Of a DNA stretch of 64,000 bases, positions 1-9,932 are shown one piece after another. The number at the start of each line of letters is the position of its first letter. Position 1 is the first letter of the stretch. The notes under the pieces are model-generated. The model saw nothing but the letters and a program-made list of their open reading frames with translations. It was not told the origin of the DNA and did no database searches. The translations under genes were made by a program, and so were the position numbers. Origin of the DNA: Gammaproteobacteria bacterium (lineage in GTDB: Bacteria > Pseudomonadota > Gammaproteobacteria > Steroidobacterales > Steroidobacteraceae); assembly GCA_003132025.1 (NCBI GenBank), contig PKWJ01000007.1:14961-78960 (forward strand). Direction: 5' to 3'.

Positions 1-2
1 AA

Positions 3-59
3 CTCGTGGTACCCATCACCCTGATTGGGCCGAATGATGTATCGGTGGCGACGCTTTAG
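3..59 (+). CDS. possible C-terminal end of an upstream plus-strand gene
   Basis: Frame 3 is open from the window edge to a TAG at 57-59 and reads LVVPITLIGPNDVSVATL before the stop. It would run convergently into ilvE and overlap its stop codon by two bases. The stretch is too short to assign to a family, and chance openness over 18 codons in GC-rich DNA is likely, so this is only a candidate. Confidence 0.25.
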   Translation, partial: LVVPITLIGPNDVSVATL

Positions 60-1018
60 CTCGCCGCGGCCACGCGCGGCTTGGCCTGCATGTCTACGTA
101 ATCGAGCCAGCCGTACTTGTCCGCCGTCGCGCCACTGAACAGTCCGAAGAAGGCCTGCTGCAGGCGCTGGGTGATCGGGCCGCGTTTGCCGCTGCCCACG
201 ACGATGCGATCCACCGAGCGGATCGGGGTGACCTCGACCGCAGTACCGGTGAAAAACAGCTCATCGGCCAGGTACAGCATTTCGCGCGGGATCGAGCTCT
301 CGCGCACCTCGATGCCTGAATCGCGCGCCAGCTTGATGACGGTGTCGCGCGTGATGCCGGCCAGCGCCGAATGTGCCAATCCCGGAGTCAGCAGCACGCC
401 GTCACGCACCAGGAACAGGTTCTCGCCGCCACCCTCGCTCACCAGGCCATCGGGCGAGAGGCCGATGCCTTCGGCAAAACCCAGGCGCTTGGCTTCCTGG
501 CTGATCAGCTGGCTCGACAAATAGTTGCCGCCGGCCTTGGCCAGCGCCGGCAGCGTGTTCGGTGCCACGCGCTGCCACGACGACACGCACACATCAACGC
601 CCGCTTCCTCGCTCTCATGCCCGAGGTACTTGCCCCACTCCCAGGCGGCGATCGCCAGGTCCACCGGCGGGTCGATCTTGGGCGCCACGCCGATTTCGCC
701 ATAGCCGCGAAAGGCGATGGGACGGATGTAGGCGCCGTGCGCCAGGCTGTTGACGGCGATCACCTGGCGGCAGGCGTCGTTGATCTGGTCGGCTGTGAAC
801 TGCAGCTGGATGCGGTAGATCTTGGCGGAGTCGAACAGCCGGCGGGTGTGGTCGAGCAGGCGGAAAATCGCCACCCCCTTGGGGGTCTCGTAGGCGCGTA
901 TGCCTTCAAATACGGAGGAGCCGTAGTGCAGCGCGTGTGCCAACACGTGCACCGTGGCCTTCTCCCAGGGGACCAGTTTGCCGTTGAACCAGATATAGGG
1001 TGTTGCGGGTATTGGCAT
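56..1018 (-). CDS. ilvE: branched-chain amino acid aminotransferase (IlvE)
   Basis: This PLP-dependent class IV (fold type IV) aminotransferase catalyses the last step of Ile, Leu and Val synthesis, transferring an amino group from glutamate to the branched-chain 2-oxo acids in the cytoplasm. The 320-residue length is normal. The Schiff-base lysine is K161 in ALAKAGGNY, and the downstream SEGGGENLF segment forms part of the cofactor site. I chose the ATG at 1018, which begins MPIPATPYIWFNGK, because an AGGAG lies eight bases upstream. The frame is open much further upstream, but that extension has no family similarity and lies inside leuA. It is the last gene of the ilvC-leuA-ilvE operon, 11 bases after leuA. 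Confidence 0.95.
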   Translation of the reverse strand: MPIPATPYIWFNGKLVPWEKATVHVLAHALHYGSSVFEGIRAYETPKGVAIFRLLDHTRRLFDSAKIYRIQLQFTADQINDACRQVIAVNSLAHGAYIRPIAFRGYGEIGVAPKIDPPVDLAIAAWEWGKYLGHESEEAGVDVCVSSWQRVAPNTLPALAKAGGNYLSSQLISQEAKRLGFAEGIGLSPDGLVSEGGGENLFLVRDGVLLTPGLAHSALAGITRDTVIKLARDSGIEVRESSIPREMLYLADELFFTGTAVEVTPIRSVDRIVVGSGKRGPITQRLQQAFFGLFSGATADKYGWLDYVDMQAKPRVAAAS

Positions 1019-1029
1019 GATGATGGCTC

Positions 1030-2613
<1,584 letters not shown>

Positions 2614-2638
2614 GGCGGTCTCCATAAATCCCTAAAAT

Positions 2639-3634
2639 TCAGCGCATTTCCTTGAGCCACGGCATGCGCTCGCGCAGCTTTGCGCCTACTTTCTCGATCG
2701 GGTGGCGCAGGTCCTGCTTCAGCAGGCGCTTATAGTTCTTGGCGCCGCGCTGGTGTTCGCTGATCCACTGGCGGGCGAATTTGCCGCTCTGGATCTCCTT
2801 GAGAATCTTGCGCATCTCCTTGCGGGTACGTTCATTGACGATGCGCGGTCCGCGCGTCAGATCGCCGTACTTGGCGGTGTCGCTGACGTAGCGGTGCATC
2901 TTCGCCAGCCCGCCCTCGTGCAGCAGGTCGACGATCAGCTTCAGTTCGTGCAGGCACTCATAGTAGGCCACTTCGGGCTGGTAGCCGGCCTCGACCAGCG
3001 TCTCGTACCCCGCCACCACCAGTTCCGTGGCTCCGCCACAAAGCACCGCCTGCTCGCCGAACAGATCGGTCTCGGTCTCCTCGGCAAAACTGGTGGCGAC
3101 TACGCCGCCGCGGGTACCGCCAATGCCGTCGGCGTAGGCCAGCGCCTTGGCGTGCGCCTTACCGGTCGCATCCTGCGCCACTGCGATCAGGCAGGGCACG
3201 CCGCGACCCTGCTGGTATTGCCGGCGCACCAGGCCGCCAGGGCCCTTGGGGGCGATCAGCACCACATCCAGGTCCTTGCGCGGCTTGATCTGCTTGAAAT
3301 GCACGTTGAAGCCGTGCGCAAATAGCAGGGTCGCGCCCGGCTTGAGCTTTGATTTGATGCTGCCGTAGAGCCCGGCCTGCGCCATGTCGGGTACCAGCAT
3401 CGCCACCAGGTCGGCGCCCGCGACCGCCTCGACCGGTTCGGCCACGGAGAGACCGTCGCGCTTGGCCTGCTTCCAGCTCTTGCCGCTCTTGCGTACGCCG
3501 ACCACGACGTTGAAGCCGCTGTCCTTGAGATTCAGCGCATGGGCACGACCCTGGCTGCCGTAGCCGAGCACCGCGATGCGCGCGCCCTTGAGTGCCTTCT
3601 TATCTACTTCCTTACTCGAATACAGCTGAATCAT
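2639..3634 (-). CDS. ilvC: ketol-acid reductoisomerase, class I (IlvC)
   Basis: IlvC converts acetolactate or acetohydroxybutyrate to the dihydroxy acid, using NADPH and magnesium. The Rossmann dinucleotide site is near residues 25-32 (GYGSQGRA). The cofactor-specificity loop VRKSGKSW has the Arg and Ser expected for NADPH. The catalytic histidine is in FAHGFNVHF, the segment APKGPGG follows, and the acidic metal ligands lie in [10 protein letters not shown] and YYECLHELK. At 331 residues it matches the short class I form. The ATG at 3634 has GGAG six bases upstream. It is the first structural gene of the ilvC-leuA-ilvE operon. Unlike many such operons, no acetolactate synthase gene stands beside it. 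Confidence 0.97.
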   Translation of the reverse strand: MIQLYSSKEVDKKALKGARIAVLGYGSQGRAHALNLKDSGFNVVVGVRKSGKSWKQAKRDGLSVAEPVEAVAGADLVAMLVPDMAQAGLYGSIKSKLKPGATLLFAHGFNVHFKQIKPRKDLDVVLIAPKGPGGLVRRQYQQGRGVPCLIAVAQDATGKAHAKALAYADGIGGTRGGVVATSFAEETETDLFGEQAVLCGGATELVVAGYETLVEAGYQPEVAYYECLHELKLIVDLLHEGGLAKMHRYVSDTAKYGDLTRGPRIVNERTRKEMRKILKEIQSGKFARQWISEHQRGAKNYKRLLKQDLRHPIEKVGAKLRERMPWLKEMR

Positions 3635-3653
3635 TCAAAGCTCCAAGGTGGAT

Positions 3654-3691
3654 AAACAAAAAACCCCGCATCGGCGGCCGGTGCGGGGTTT
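3654..3691 (-). terminator. intrinsic terminator of the ilv attenuator
   Basis: On the minus strand a perfect 10-bp stem (AAACCCCGCA / TGCGGGGTTT, arms at 3682-3691 and 3661-3670) closes an 11-base loop and runs into TTTTTTGTTT. It lies after the leader peptide stop and about 20 bases before the ilvC start, the position of an attenuator in amino-acid operons. GC-rich leader segments at about 3723-3740 could pair with the 5' arm as an antiterminator, but that was not folded. Confidence 0.85.
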
Positions 3692-3714
3692 CGGTGTATG
3701 TTCGTTTCCTGGTT

Positions 3715-3798
3715 CTAGAAACGCTGGCAGCACCCGCCCCGACCGCTCTTCACGAGCAGCAGGTCTACCGGCAGTAGGATAATGCGGGATGTCTGCAT
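3715..3798 (-). CDS. ilvL: ilv operon leader peptide
   Basis: A 27-codon reading frame starts at ATG 3798 and stops at TAG 3715-3717, between the promoter and the attenuator terminator. Residues 6-16 read IILLPVDLLLV, so nine of eleven consecutive codons are for Ile, Leu or Val. The ilv-type leader peptides of enteric bacteria have this composition. Ribosome stalling at these codons when charged branched-chain tRNAs are scarce would favour the antiterminator. It is too short for ordinary gene callers. The ribosome binding site is weak, which I take as a caution. The identification rests on composition, position and the terminator behind it. Confidence 0.85.
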   Translation of the reverse strand: MQTSRIILLPVDLLLVKSGRGGCCQRF

Positions 3799-3833
3799 AG
3801 TGCGTTGCCAAAATGCCTCAACTGCAGCGGCTG

Positions 3834-3862
3834 ATATCAGCACAACGATCTATCACTGTCAA
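3834..3862 (-). promoter_or_regulatory. sigma-70 promoter of the ilvL-ilvC-leuA-ilvE operon
   Basis: On the minus strand there is a consensus -35 TTGACA at 3862-3857, a 17-base spacer ending in TGC (extended -10), and a -10-like TGATAT at 3839-3834. Transcription would start near 3827, about 29 bases before the leader peptide ATG. The -10 matches the consensus at only three of six positions, partly offset by the extended element. The site lies only about 20-45 bases from the divergent aminopeptidase gene. Confidence 0.7.
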
Positions 3863-3880
3863 TTTCGCTAAGCTCACCTT

Positions 3881-5278
3881 ATGCAGACCTTGTTGCCCAG
3901 CGACAGCACCTTGGCCAGCCTGCCGCTGTGGCTGGCCACCGAGGCCAGTTTTGCTGCGCTGCTGCAGTCGCTGCCGCCATCCCAGGCCGCCTGGGCGCGC
4001 GCTCAAGGATACGCCGCGGAGCGCCACCGGTTGCTGCTGCTGCCCGCCGCCGACTGCAGGCTGGCCGGCGCGATCTGGGGTCTTGGCGCGCTGCGCGCGG
4101 CCGATGAGCTGTCGCTCTGGGAGGCGGCGCCGCTGCCGGAGCGATTGCCGGCGGGCACCTTTCGTCTCGGCTACGCGCTGGCAGCCCACCCCGCCACGCA
4201 ATTCGCGCTCGGCTGGCTGCTTGGCAGCTACCGCCTGAGTGGTTATCGCGGTACTGCACCGAAGTCGCCGGTCGCCAATGCGCTGATCACCCCGCAAGCG
4301 GCGGATGCCGCCTATGCCCAGGCGGCGGCGCAAGCGATTGGCTTTGGCCGCGATCTAATCAACGCTCCGGCGAATCAACTCGGACCCGAGGAACTCGCGG
4401 CCGCGGCGGTCGCGCTCTGCGCACGCTACGGGGGTGACAGCCAGGTGCGCGGCGGCGATGCGCTGGCACGTGACTATCCGCTGATTGCCGCGGTCGGCGC
4501 CGGCAGCGCGCGCGCGCCGCGCCTGATCGACTGTCGCTGGCGCCGCCCCAGTGCACCGCGCGTGACACTGGTGGGCAAGGGGGTGTGCTTTGACAGCGGC
4601 GGACTGGATCTGAAGCCCTCGGCATCGATGCTGCTGATGAAAAAAGACATGGGCGGCGCCGCCTGCGCGCTGGCCCTGGCACAACTGCTGCTCGAACTGG
4701 AGGCGCCGATCGAACTGCGGCTGCTGATCCCCGCGGTTGAGAACAGTGTCGGTGGCGGCGCCTATCGCCCGGGCGACGTTTGGCGCTCGCGCAAGGGCCT
4801 CACGGTTGAGATTGGCAACACCGATGCGGAAGGCCGCCTGGTGCTGGCCGATGCGCTGTCGGACGCCGACGATGAAACGCCGGATCTGCTGATCGACCTG
4901 GCGACCCTGACGGGAGCCGCCCGTACCGCGCTGGGACCGGATCTGCCGGCGGTGTTCAGCCCCAATGACGAGCTGACGCTGCAGCTGCTCGAGCTCGGCC
5001 GGGCGCACTCGGATCCGGTGTGGCCGCTGCCGCTGTGGCAGGGCTACGACGATGAGCTCAGCAGCCGCATCGCCGATCTCAATAACGTGTCGGGCTCGCC
5101 GTTTGCCGGAGCGGTCATGGCGGCGCTGTTCCTCAAGCGCTTTGTCACCGCTACGCCGAACTGGCTGCATGTGGATCTGTATGCCTGGAACCCCAAGGAT
5201 CGACCCGGGCGGCCGCTGGGCGCCGAGGCACAGTGTGTGCGTGCGCTCTACCAGCTGATCCGGCGCCGCTGCGGCTAG
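3881..5278 (+). CDS. leucyl aminopeptidase family protein (M17)
   Basis: This is a cytosolic dizinc aminopeptidase of the M17 family, which releases N-terminal residues from peptides. Metal ligands and catalytic residues are all present: K233, D238 (GKGVCFDSGG), K245, D256 (KKDMGG), D315, E317 and R319 (NTDAEGR). Each sits exactly 37 positions before its E. coli PepA counterpart, so the N-terminal domain is shorter. At 465 residues it resembles the shorter M17 members seen in Xanthomonas-type genomes. The ATG at 3881 lies close to the divergent ilv promoter and has no strong ribosome site. ilvD follows 32 bases after its stop, so the two may be cotranscribed. The exact peptide specificity cannot be read from sequence. 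Confidence 0.9.
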   Translation: MQTLLPSDSTLASLPLWLATEASFAALLQSLPPSQAAWARAQGYAAERHRLLLLPAADCRLAGAIWGLGALRAADELSLWEAAPLPERLPAGTFRLGYALAAHPATQFALGWLLGSYRLSGYRGTAPKSPVANALITPQAADAAYAQAAAQAIGFGRDLINAPANQLGPEELAAAAVALCARYGGDSQVRGGDALARDYPLIAAVGAGSARAPRLIDCRWRRPSAPRVTLVGKGVCFDSGGLDLKPSASMLLMKKDMGGAACALALAQLLLELEAPIELRLLIPAVENSVGGGAYRPGDVWRSRKGLTVEIGNTDAEGRLVLADALSDADDETPDLLIDLATLTGAARTALGPDLPAVFSPNDELTLQLLELGRAHSDPVWPLPLWQGYDDELSSRIADLNNVSGSPFAGAVMAALFLKRFVTATPNWLHVDLYAWNPKDRPGRPLGAEAQCVRALYQLIRRRCG

Positions 5279-5310
5279 GGTGAGCCGGTATTCTTGGTCG
5301 GAGGGAGTTG

Positions 5311-7053
5311 ATGGTCATACATAAAAAAAACAGCGCACGGGGGAAATCGCCGCGCAAGCTCGCGCCTGATCCGCGCGCCTACTCGCGCCTGGTGGTAGAC
5401 GGCGTCAAGCAGTCGCCCTCACGTGCGATGCTGCGCGCGGTCGGCTTCAAGGATGAGGATTTCCTGCGGCCGCAGATTGGCATCGCCTCGACCTGGGCTG
5501 ACCTTACGCCTTGCAACATGCATATCTCCCAGCTGGCGCGCGACGCGGCGGCGGGGGCCGATGCCGCCGGTGGCAAGAGCGTGCTGTTCAACACCATCAC
5601 CGTGTCGGACGGCATTTCCATGGGATCGCCGGGCATGCGCTATTCGCTGGTGTCGCGCGAAATCATCGCCGATTCGATCGAGACCGTGGCCGGCGCCGAG
5701 GGCTTCGATGGCCTGGTCGCGATCGGCGGCTGCGACAAGAATATGCCGGGCTGCGCGATGGCGATCGCGCGGCTGAATCGACCGGCGGTGTTCGTCTACG
5801 GTGGCACCATTCTTCCGGGCGCCGGCCGGCGCGACATCGTCTCGGTGTTCGAAGCGGTCGGCGGACACGCCGCCGGCCGAATCAGCGATGCGCAGCTGCT
5901 GGAGGTCGAACGCACCGCGATCCCTGGACCGGGCAGCTGCGGCGGCATGTACACCGCCAACACCATGGCCTCGGCGATCGAGGCTCTGGGCCTGAGCCTG
6001 CCGGGCAGTTCGGCTCAGGACGCCGTGGGGCAGCCCAAGCATGATGACTGCCGGCGTGCCGGCGCCGCCGTAGTACAGCTGTTACGGCAGGGCATTCGCC
6101 CGAGCGACATTCTCACGCGCCACGCGTTCGAGAATGCGATTACCACGGTGATCGCGCTCGGCGGCTCGACCAATGCGGTGCTGCACCTGTTGGCGATCGC
6201 GCAGGCGGCGCGCGTGCGGCTTAAGCTGGACGACTTCACCCGCATCGGCCGGCGTGTGCCCGTGCTCGCCGACCTGCGGCCCAGTGGCTACTACCTGATG
6301 TCCGAGCTGGTCGCGATTGGCGGCATCCAGCCGTTGATGCGGCGTCTGCTCGACGCCGGGCTGCTGCACGGAGAATGTCTGACGGTGACCGGCAACACCA
6401 TGGCCCAGAACCTGCAAGGAGTGGCCGACTATCCAGCATCACAGGACATCGTGCGCGACATTGCAAATCCGATAAAGAAAGACAGCCATCTCGTTGTTCT
6501 TTATGGGAACGTTGCTCCAGAAGGCGCCGTCGCCAAGATCACGGGCAAAGAGGGTCTGCGCTTTAGCGGACCGGCGCGTGTCTACGACGGGGAGGAGGCC
6601 GCCACGGCCGCCATTCTGGGTGACCACGTGCGCCCAGGCGACGTGATCGTCATTCGCTATGAAGGCCCTAAAGGCGGGCCCGGAATGCGCGAAATGCTCA
6701 GCCCGACCGGCGCCCTGACCGGACGTGGCCTGGGTAGTCAGGTGGCATTGATTACCGATGGACGCTTTTCGGGTGGCAGCCATGGTTTCGTCGTCGGTCA
6801 CGTGTGTCCCGAGGCGGCGATCGGCGGGCCGCTGGCATTGCTTCGCAATGGGGACCGGATCACGATCGATGCACAGCGTCGGCGCATCGAGGTGGATCTT
6901 TCCGCCGCGGAACTCAAACGCCGTCGCGCCGCCTGGAAGCCGCCCCGGCCCTATGCGACCCACGGCGTGCTGGCCAAATATGCCCGCGTCGTCAGCAGCG
7001 CCTCGCAAGGCGCGGTGACCGATGTGACCGATGCAAATTCCACAATCAGTTAG
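5311..7053 (+). CDS. ilvD: dihydroxy-acid dehydratase (IlvD)
   Basis: IlvD dehydrates the dihydroxy acids made by IlvC to the 2-oxo acids used by IlvE and LeuA, using an iron-sulfur cluster and magnesium. The three cluster cysteines lie in [16 protein letters not shown] and [14 protein letters not shown]. The 580-residue length is normal. The ATG at 5311 is preceded by GGAGG at six bases; a TTG immediately upstream is in frame but unnecessary. Codons 5-7 include a run of eight A bases, unusual in this GC-rich DNA. It completes the branched-chain pathway encoded by the divergent ilvC operon, although it lies outside that operon and is not obviously under its attenuator. Confidence 0.96.
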   Translation: MVIHKKNSARGKSPRKLAPDPRAYSRLVVDGVKQSPSRAMLRAVGFKDEDFLRPQIGIASTWADLTPCNMHISQLARDAAAGADAAGGKSVLFNTITVSDGISMGSPGMRYSLVSREIIADSIETVAGAEGFDGLVAIGGCDKNMPGCAMAIARLNRPAVFVYGGTILPGAGRRDIVSVFEAVGGHAAGRISDAQLLEVERTAIPGPGSCGGMYTANTMASAIEALGLSLPGSSAQDAVGQPKHDDCRRAGAAVVQLLRQGIRPSDILTRHAFENAITTVIALGGSTNAVLHLLAIAQAARVRLKLDDFTRIGRRVPVLADLRPSGYYLMSELVAIGGIQPLMRRLLDAGLLHGECLTVTGNTMAQNLQGVADYPASQDIVRDIANPIKKDSHLVVLYGNVAPEGAVAKITGKEGLRFSGPARVYDGEEAATAAILGDHVRPGDVIVIRYEGPKGGPGMREMLSPTGALTGRGLGSQVALITDGRFSGGSHGFVVGHVCPEAAIGGPLALLRNGDRITIDAQRRRIEVDLSAAELKRRRAAWKPPRPYATHGVLAKYARVVSSASQGAVTDVTDANSTIS

Positions 7054-7423
7054 AGCGGCGGTTATGTACAAGTCAATGGCCGGCATGAGGGTTGTAACGG
7101 GTGCCACGAGCAGTTAAAGTTCTTGCGCTTGTGTCGATCCGCACACGCGTTCGGAAGCTACGGGGCGGCGTGACCCCAGGCACTTTTGGACGAGTGCATC
7201 TGTGCGATCGGGCAGATTGATCGACCGGGTAACGCATGGGGAGGGCAGCGCCGCTGCAGAGCAGTCCGCAAACGGGGACTCGATGCTGGCGGGCGCATCA
7301 AATGTTTCTGGGCCGGGGTACCGACGCGTCATTAATATGAATATAACTTCGGTTGACACACGGTTCCGATGTACGGCCCCTCCTTCGTCCTAAGACTCAT
7401 CGAAGACCAAACGCCATACCAAT
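7054..7423 (+). other. 370-base intergenic region before the tonB block
   Basis: No convincing gene or RNA is seen. A consensus -35 hexamer TTGACA occurs at 7353-7358, but no credible -10 lies 16-18 bases downstream. The segment just before it is AT-rich (ATTAATATGAATATAACTTC), which may be part of a promoter for the energy-transduction genes. No terminator with a T-run was found after ilvD. Short open frames on both strands here lack family similarity. Confidence 0.5.
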
Positions 7424-8047
7424 ATGAGTTATTACCCAACGGATTCCGGTCACTTATCGCGGCGTTTGGTTGCCTTCCTGGCGATCATCGCGGTGCACGC
7501 ACTGGTGATCTGGGCGTTCATCAGCGGCTTCGCCAACCAGGGCGCGCGCTACGTGCAGACGATTCTCGAGACCAACATCATCCAGACCGAGAAGCCCAAG
7601 GACCTGCCGCCGCCACCGCCGCCGGTGGACCTGAAGGAGCGGCCGCCGGTGCAGATGATTGCGCCGGAGATCAATATCACGGTACCGGTGGAGGCGCCGC
7701 CGCCGCCGATTACCAATGTGACGACCCAACCGCAGGCGCCGCCGCCGCCGCGCGCGATCGTGCCCGGGACACCGGTGAAGATCACTTTCCAGCCCGACGT
7801 GAACGACTACTATCCGGAAGTCTCGCGCCGCAACAACGAGGAAGGCCGGCCGGTGGTCAAGATCTGCGTCAACGCAACCGGCAAGATCGATTCGGTCGAT
7901 ATTGCAACCACCTCCGGGCATCCGTTGCTGGACGAGGCCGCGCTCAAGGTCGCCAAATTGATGAAGTTCAAGGCGGCGACATCGGAAGGCAGGGCGGTGC
8001 TCAGCTGCCCGACATTGCCGGTGAAGTTCGTGCTTCATGGAGAATGA
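7424..8047 (+). CDS. TonB family energy transducer
   Basis: TonB links the proton-motive force, harvested by ExbB/ExbD, to outer-membrane receptors. The 207-residue protein has one N-terminal membrane segment (about residues 14-35), a proline-rich periplasmic region (about 58-110, with runs of P) and a C-terminal TonB fold. The fold contains DYYPEVSRRNNEEG, corresponding to the conserved YP motif, and VKICVNATGKIDSVDI. The ATG at 7424 starts MSYYPTDSG. exbB follows after about 100 bases, then two exbD genes and a TPR protein. The TonB-dependent receptor at 46,993-49,791 would need such a system. Confidence 0.92.
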   Translation: MSYYPTDSGHLSRRLVAFLAIIAVHALVIWAFISGFANQGARYVQTILETNIIQTEKPKDLPPPPPPVDLKERPPVQMIAPEINITVPVEAPPPPITNVTTQPQAPPPPRAIVPGTPVKITFQPDVNDYYPEVSRRNNEEGRPVVKICVNATGKIDSVDIATTSGHPLLDEAALKVAKLMKFKAATSEGRAVLSCPTLPVKFVLHGE

Positions 8048-8148
8048 CGGCCGACAGGCGTGTCAATCGATTGGTCATGGGTTCGATAGGATTTGCATTT
8101 GGGCCGCCGGGTAGACCCCGGGCGGGAAGGACGTAAACGAGGAAAATT

Positions 8149-8850
8149 ATGGATACCGCCACCGCAGCAGTCGCAGCAACAAGCACCGCAAACCCCTACG
8201 GCCTGATCCCGCTATGGGTGAACGGCAACATCGTCAGCCGTGGGACCTTAACGGTCCTGGTGATCATGTCCCTGGGTTCGTGGTTCATCATGTTCACCAA
8301 GCTTTGGGACCAACGGGCCCTGAAGCGCTCGGGCAAGATCGTCGAGAAGCAGTTCTGGACCGCGCCGTCCGTGAAAGAGGGCGTCGAGCGCCTGAAGAAA
8401 GGTGACGAGTACCGGTTTATCGCCGAAAGCGGCCTGCGCGCGGCGTCACACCATGAAGGGCGCCTGACCGACCGCATCGATCTGCACGAGTGGATCACGA
8501 TGGCGCTGCAGCGTTCGGTGGACGCGGTCAACAGCCAGATCTCCGGTGGCCTGACGTTCCTGGCGACGGTCGGCTCGGTGGCACCGTTCGTGGGTCTGTT
8601 CGGCACCGTCATGGGCATCCTGAACGCGCTGATTGCCATCGGCATCGCCGGCCAGGCGAGCATCGATCGCGTCGCCGGCCCGGTCGGCGAGGCTCTGATC
8701 ATGACGGCCATCGGCCTGTTCGTGGCGGTACCGGCGGTGCTCGGCTACAACTGGCTGCTGCGCCGTAACAAGCTGATCCAGGACGATGTGCGCAATTTCG
8801 CCAGCGATCTGCATGCCTACCTGGTCAGCGGCGCACGCGTCGCGGCCTGA
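8149..8850 (+). CDS. exbB: biopolymer transport protein ExbB
   Basis: This MotA/TolQ/ExbB family proton-channel subunit forms the inner-membrane motor with ExbD and TonB. It has 233 residues and three expected membrane segments: one near the N-terminus (about 30-50) and two in the C-terminal half. The signature region LATVGSVAPFVGLFGTVMGI (about 141-160) and the following AIGLFVAVPAVLGYNWLL segment are conserved. The ATG at 8149 has GAGGAAA a few bases upstream. It is the second gene of the tonB-exbB-exbD-exbD-TPR block. Confidence 0.95.
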   Translation: MDTATAAVAATSTANPYGLIPLWVNGNIVSRGTLTVLVIMSLGSWFIMFTKLWDQRALKRSGKIVEKQFWTAPSVKEGVERLKKGDEYRFIAESGLRAASHHEGRLTDRIDLHEWITMALQRSVDAVNSQISGGLTFLATVGSVAPFVGLFGTVMGILNALIAIGIAGQASIDRVAGPVGEALIMTAIGLFVAVPAVLGYNWLLRRNKLIQDDVRNFASDLHAYLVSGARVAA

Positions 8851-8892
8851 TCGGCGCCGACCTTCCAACGCACATTCCGGGAGTTCGCAGTT

Positions 8893-9333
8893 ATGGCAAT
8901 GAGCATGCAGTCGGGTGCCGGTGACGATCGCGGCATCATGTCCGAGATCAATACCACGCCGCTGGTCGACATCATGCTGGTGCTGTTGATCATCTTTTTG
9001 ATCACCATCCCGGTGATAACCAAGAACGTGCCGGTGCATGTGCCTAAGGCGGTCAACATCCCGACCCAGACCAAGCCGGAGAACATCACCATTTCGGTGA
9101 CCAAGGATGGCGAGGTCTATTGGGGCCAGCTGCACGTGCCCGACATGAAGCTGCTGGTGGAGAAGATCGAGCGTGAAGCCGTCAAGGTGCCGCAGCCGGA
9201 GATCCATATCCGAGCCGACGCCGACACCGACTACAAGAATGTCGGCAAGGTGATCGCGGCCATCAACCGCGGCGGGGTCATCAAAGTCGGATTCATCACC
9301 GAACCCGATCACGGCGTGCGCGGCCAGCGCTGA
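8893..9333 (+). CDS. exbD: biopolymer transport protein ExbD, first copy
   Basis: ExbD has a single membrane helix with a proton-accepting aspartate and a periplasmic domain that engages TonB. Here the helix runs at about residues 21-45. It begins INTTPLVDIMLVLLIIFLI, and the aspartate in PLVD is the expected proton carrier. The protein has 146 residues. The ATG has GGGAG about ten bases upstream. It lies 42 bases after exbB and 16 before a second exbD, an arrangement in which the two ExbD proteins probably have distinct roles. Confidence 0.94.
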   Translation: MAMSMQSGAGDDRGIMSEINTTPLVDIMLVLLIIFLITIPVITKNVPVHVPKAVNIPTQTKPENITISVTKDGEVYWGQLHVPDMKLLVEKIEREAVKVPQPEIHIRADADTDYKNVGKVIAAINRGGVIKVGFITEPDHGVRGQR

Positions 9334-9349
9334 AACCAGGAGCCCAATC

Positions 9350-9778
9350 ATGTCGATGAGTGTAGGAAGTAGCGAAGGCACCGAGATGTGCGACATCAAC
9401 ACCACGCCGTTGATCGACGTGATGCTGGTGCTGCTGGTGACGCTGATCCTGTCGCTGCCGATCATGACGCATGCGGTCAAGCTGGACATGCCGCCGCCGA
9501 ACCCGAATCAACCGCCGCCGCCGGTGCAGCCGGAAATCATCAATCTGGACATCTATTACGACGGCACCATTTCGTGGAACGGCGCCACCATTCCCTCCCT
9601 CGGTGAGCTGGAGCAGCAGTTTCAGGTTGCGGCCGCCAAGGATCCGCAGCCGGAGCTGCACCTGGCGCCGGACAGTCACGTGAAATACGACGTAGTGGCC
9701 AAGGTGCTGGCGGCGGCACAGCGCAACCACATGGAAAAGATCGGATTCGTCAATACCAGTCAGTTCGTCGAGGATTGA
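9350..9778 (+). CDS. biopolymer transport protein ExbD, second copy
   Basis: This second ExbD-family protein has 142 residues, with a membrane helix at about 17-38 starting INTTPLIDVMLVLLVTL. The proton-carrying aspartate is conserved. It differs from the first copy by a proline-rich linker after the helix (PPPNPNQPPPPVQPE), like the linker in the TonB protein of this block. AGGAG precedes the ATG by about eight bases. Tandem exbD genes are known from Xanthomonas and related bacteria, where the second can be needed for particular receptors; that role here is an inference. Confidence 0.93.
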   Translation: MSMSVGSSEGTEMCDINTTPLIDVMLVLLVTLILSLPIMTHAVKLDMPPPNPNQPPPPVQPEIINLDIYYDGTISWNGATIPSLGELEQQFQVAAAKDPQPELHLAPDSHVKYDVVAKVLAAAQRNHMEKIGFVNTSQFVED

Positions 9779-9932
9779 GCTTAAGTCAGCACGGCGCCGG
9801 CCGGTTGCGGCAGCTTCGCGTGCAACAGTCGGTCCAACACCACGTACTAATATCCGGGAGGCGCAGCCGCGGCCGGGTGATCAGTTTCGGTCGTCGTGCC
9901 GTGGATAAGCGCTGGAACCGCCAAGGAGCACC

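Noticed and set aside
7114-7359. 81-codon minus-strand open frame in the gap before tonB
   Set aside because: No ribosome site, no motif, and amino-acid composition typical of chance frames.
8446-9489. 347-codon minus-strand open frame opposite exbB/exbD
   Set aside because: His/Asp/Arg-rich translation of the antisense strand with no domain; exbB and both exbD genes are certain.
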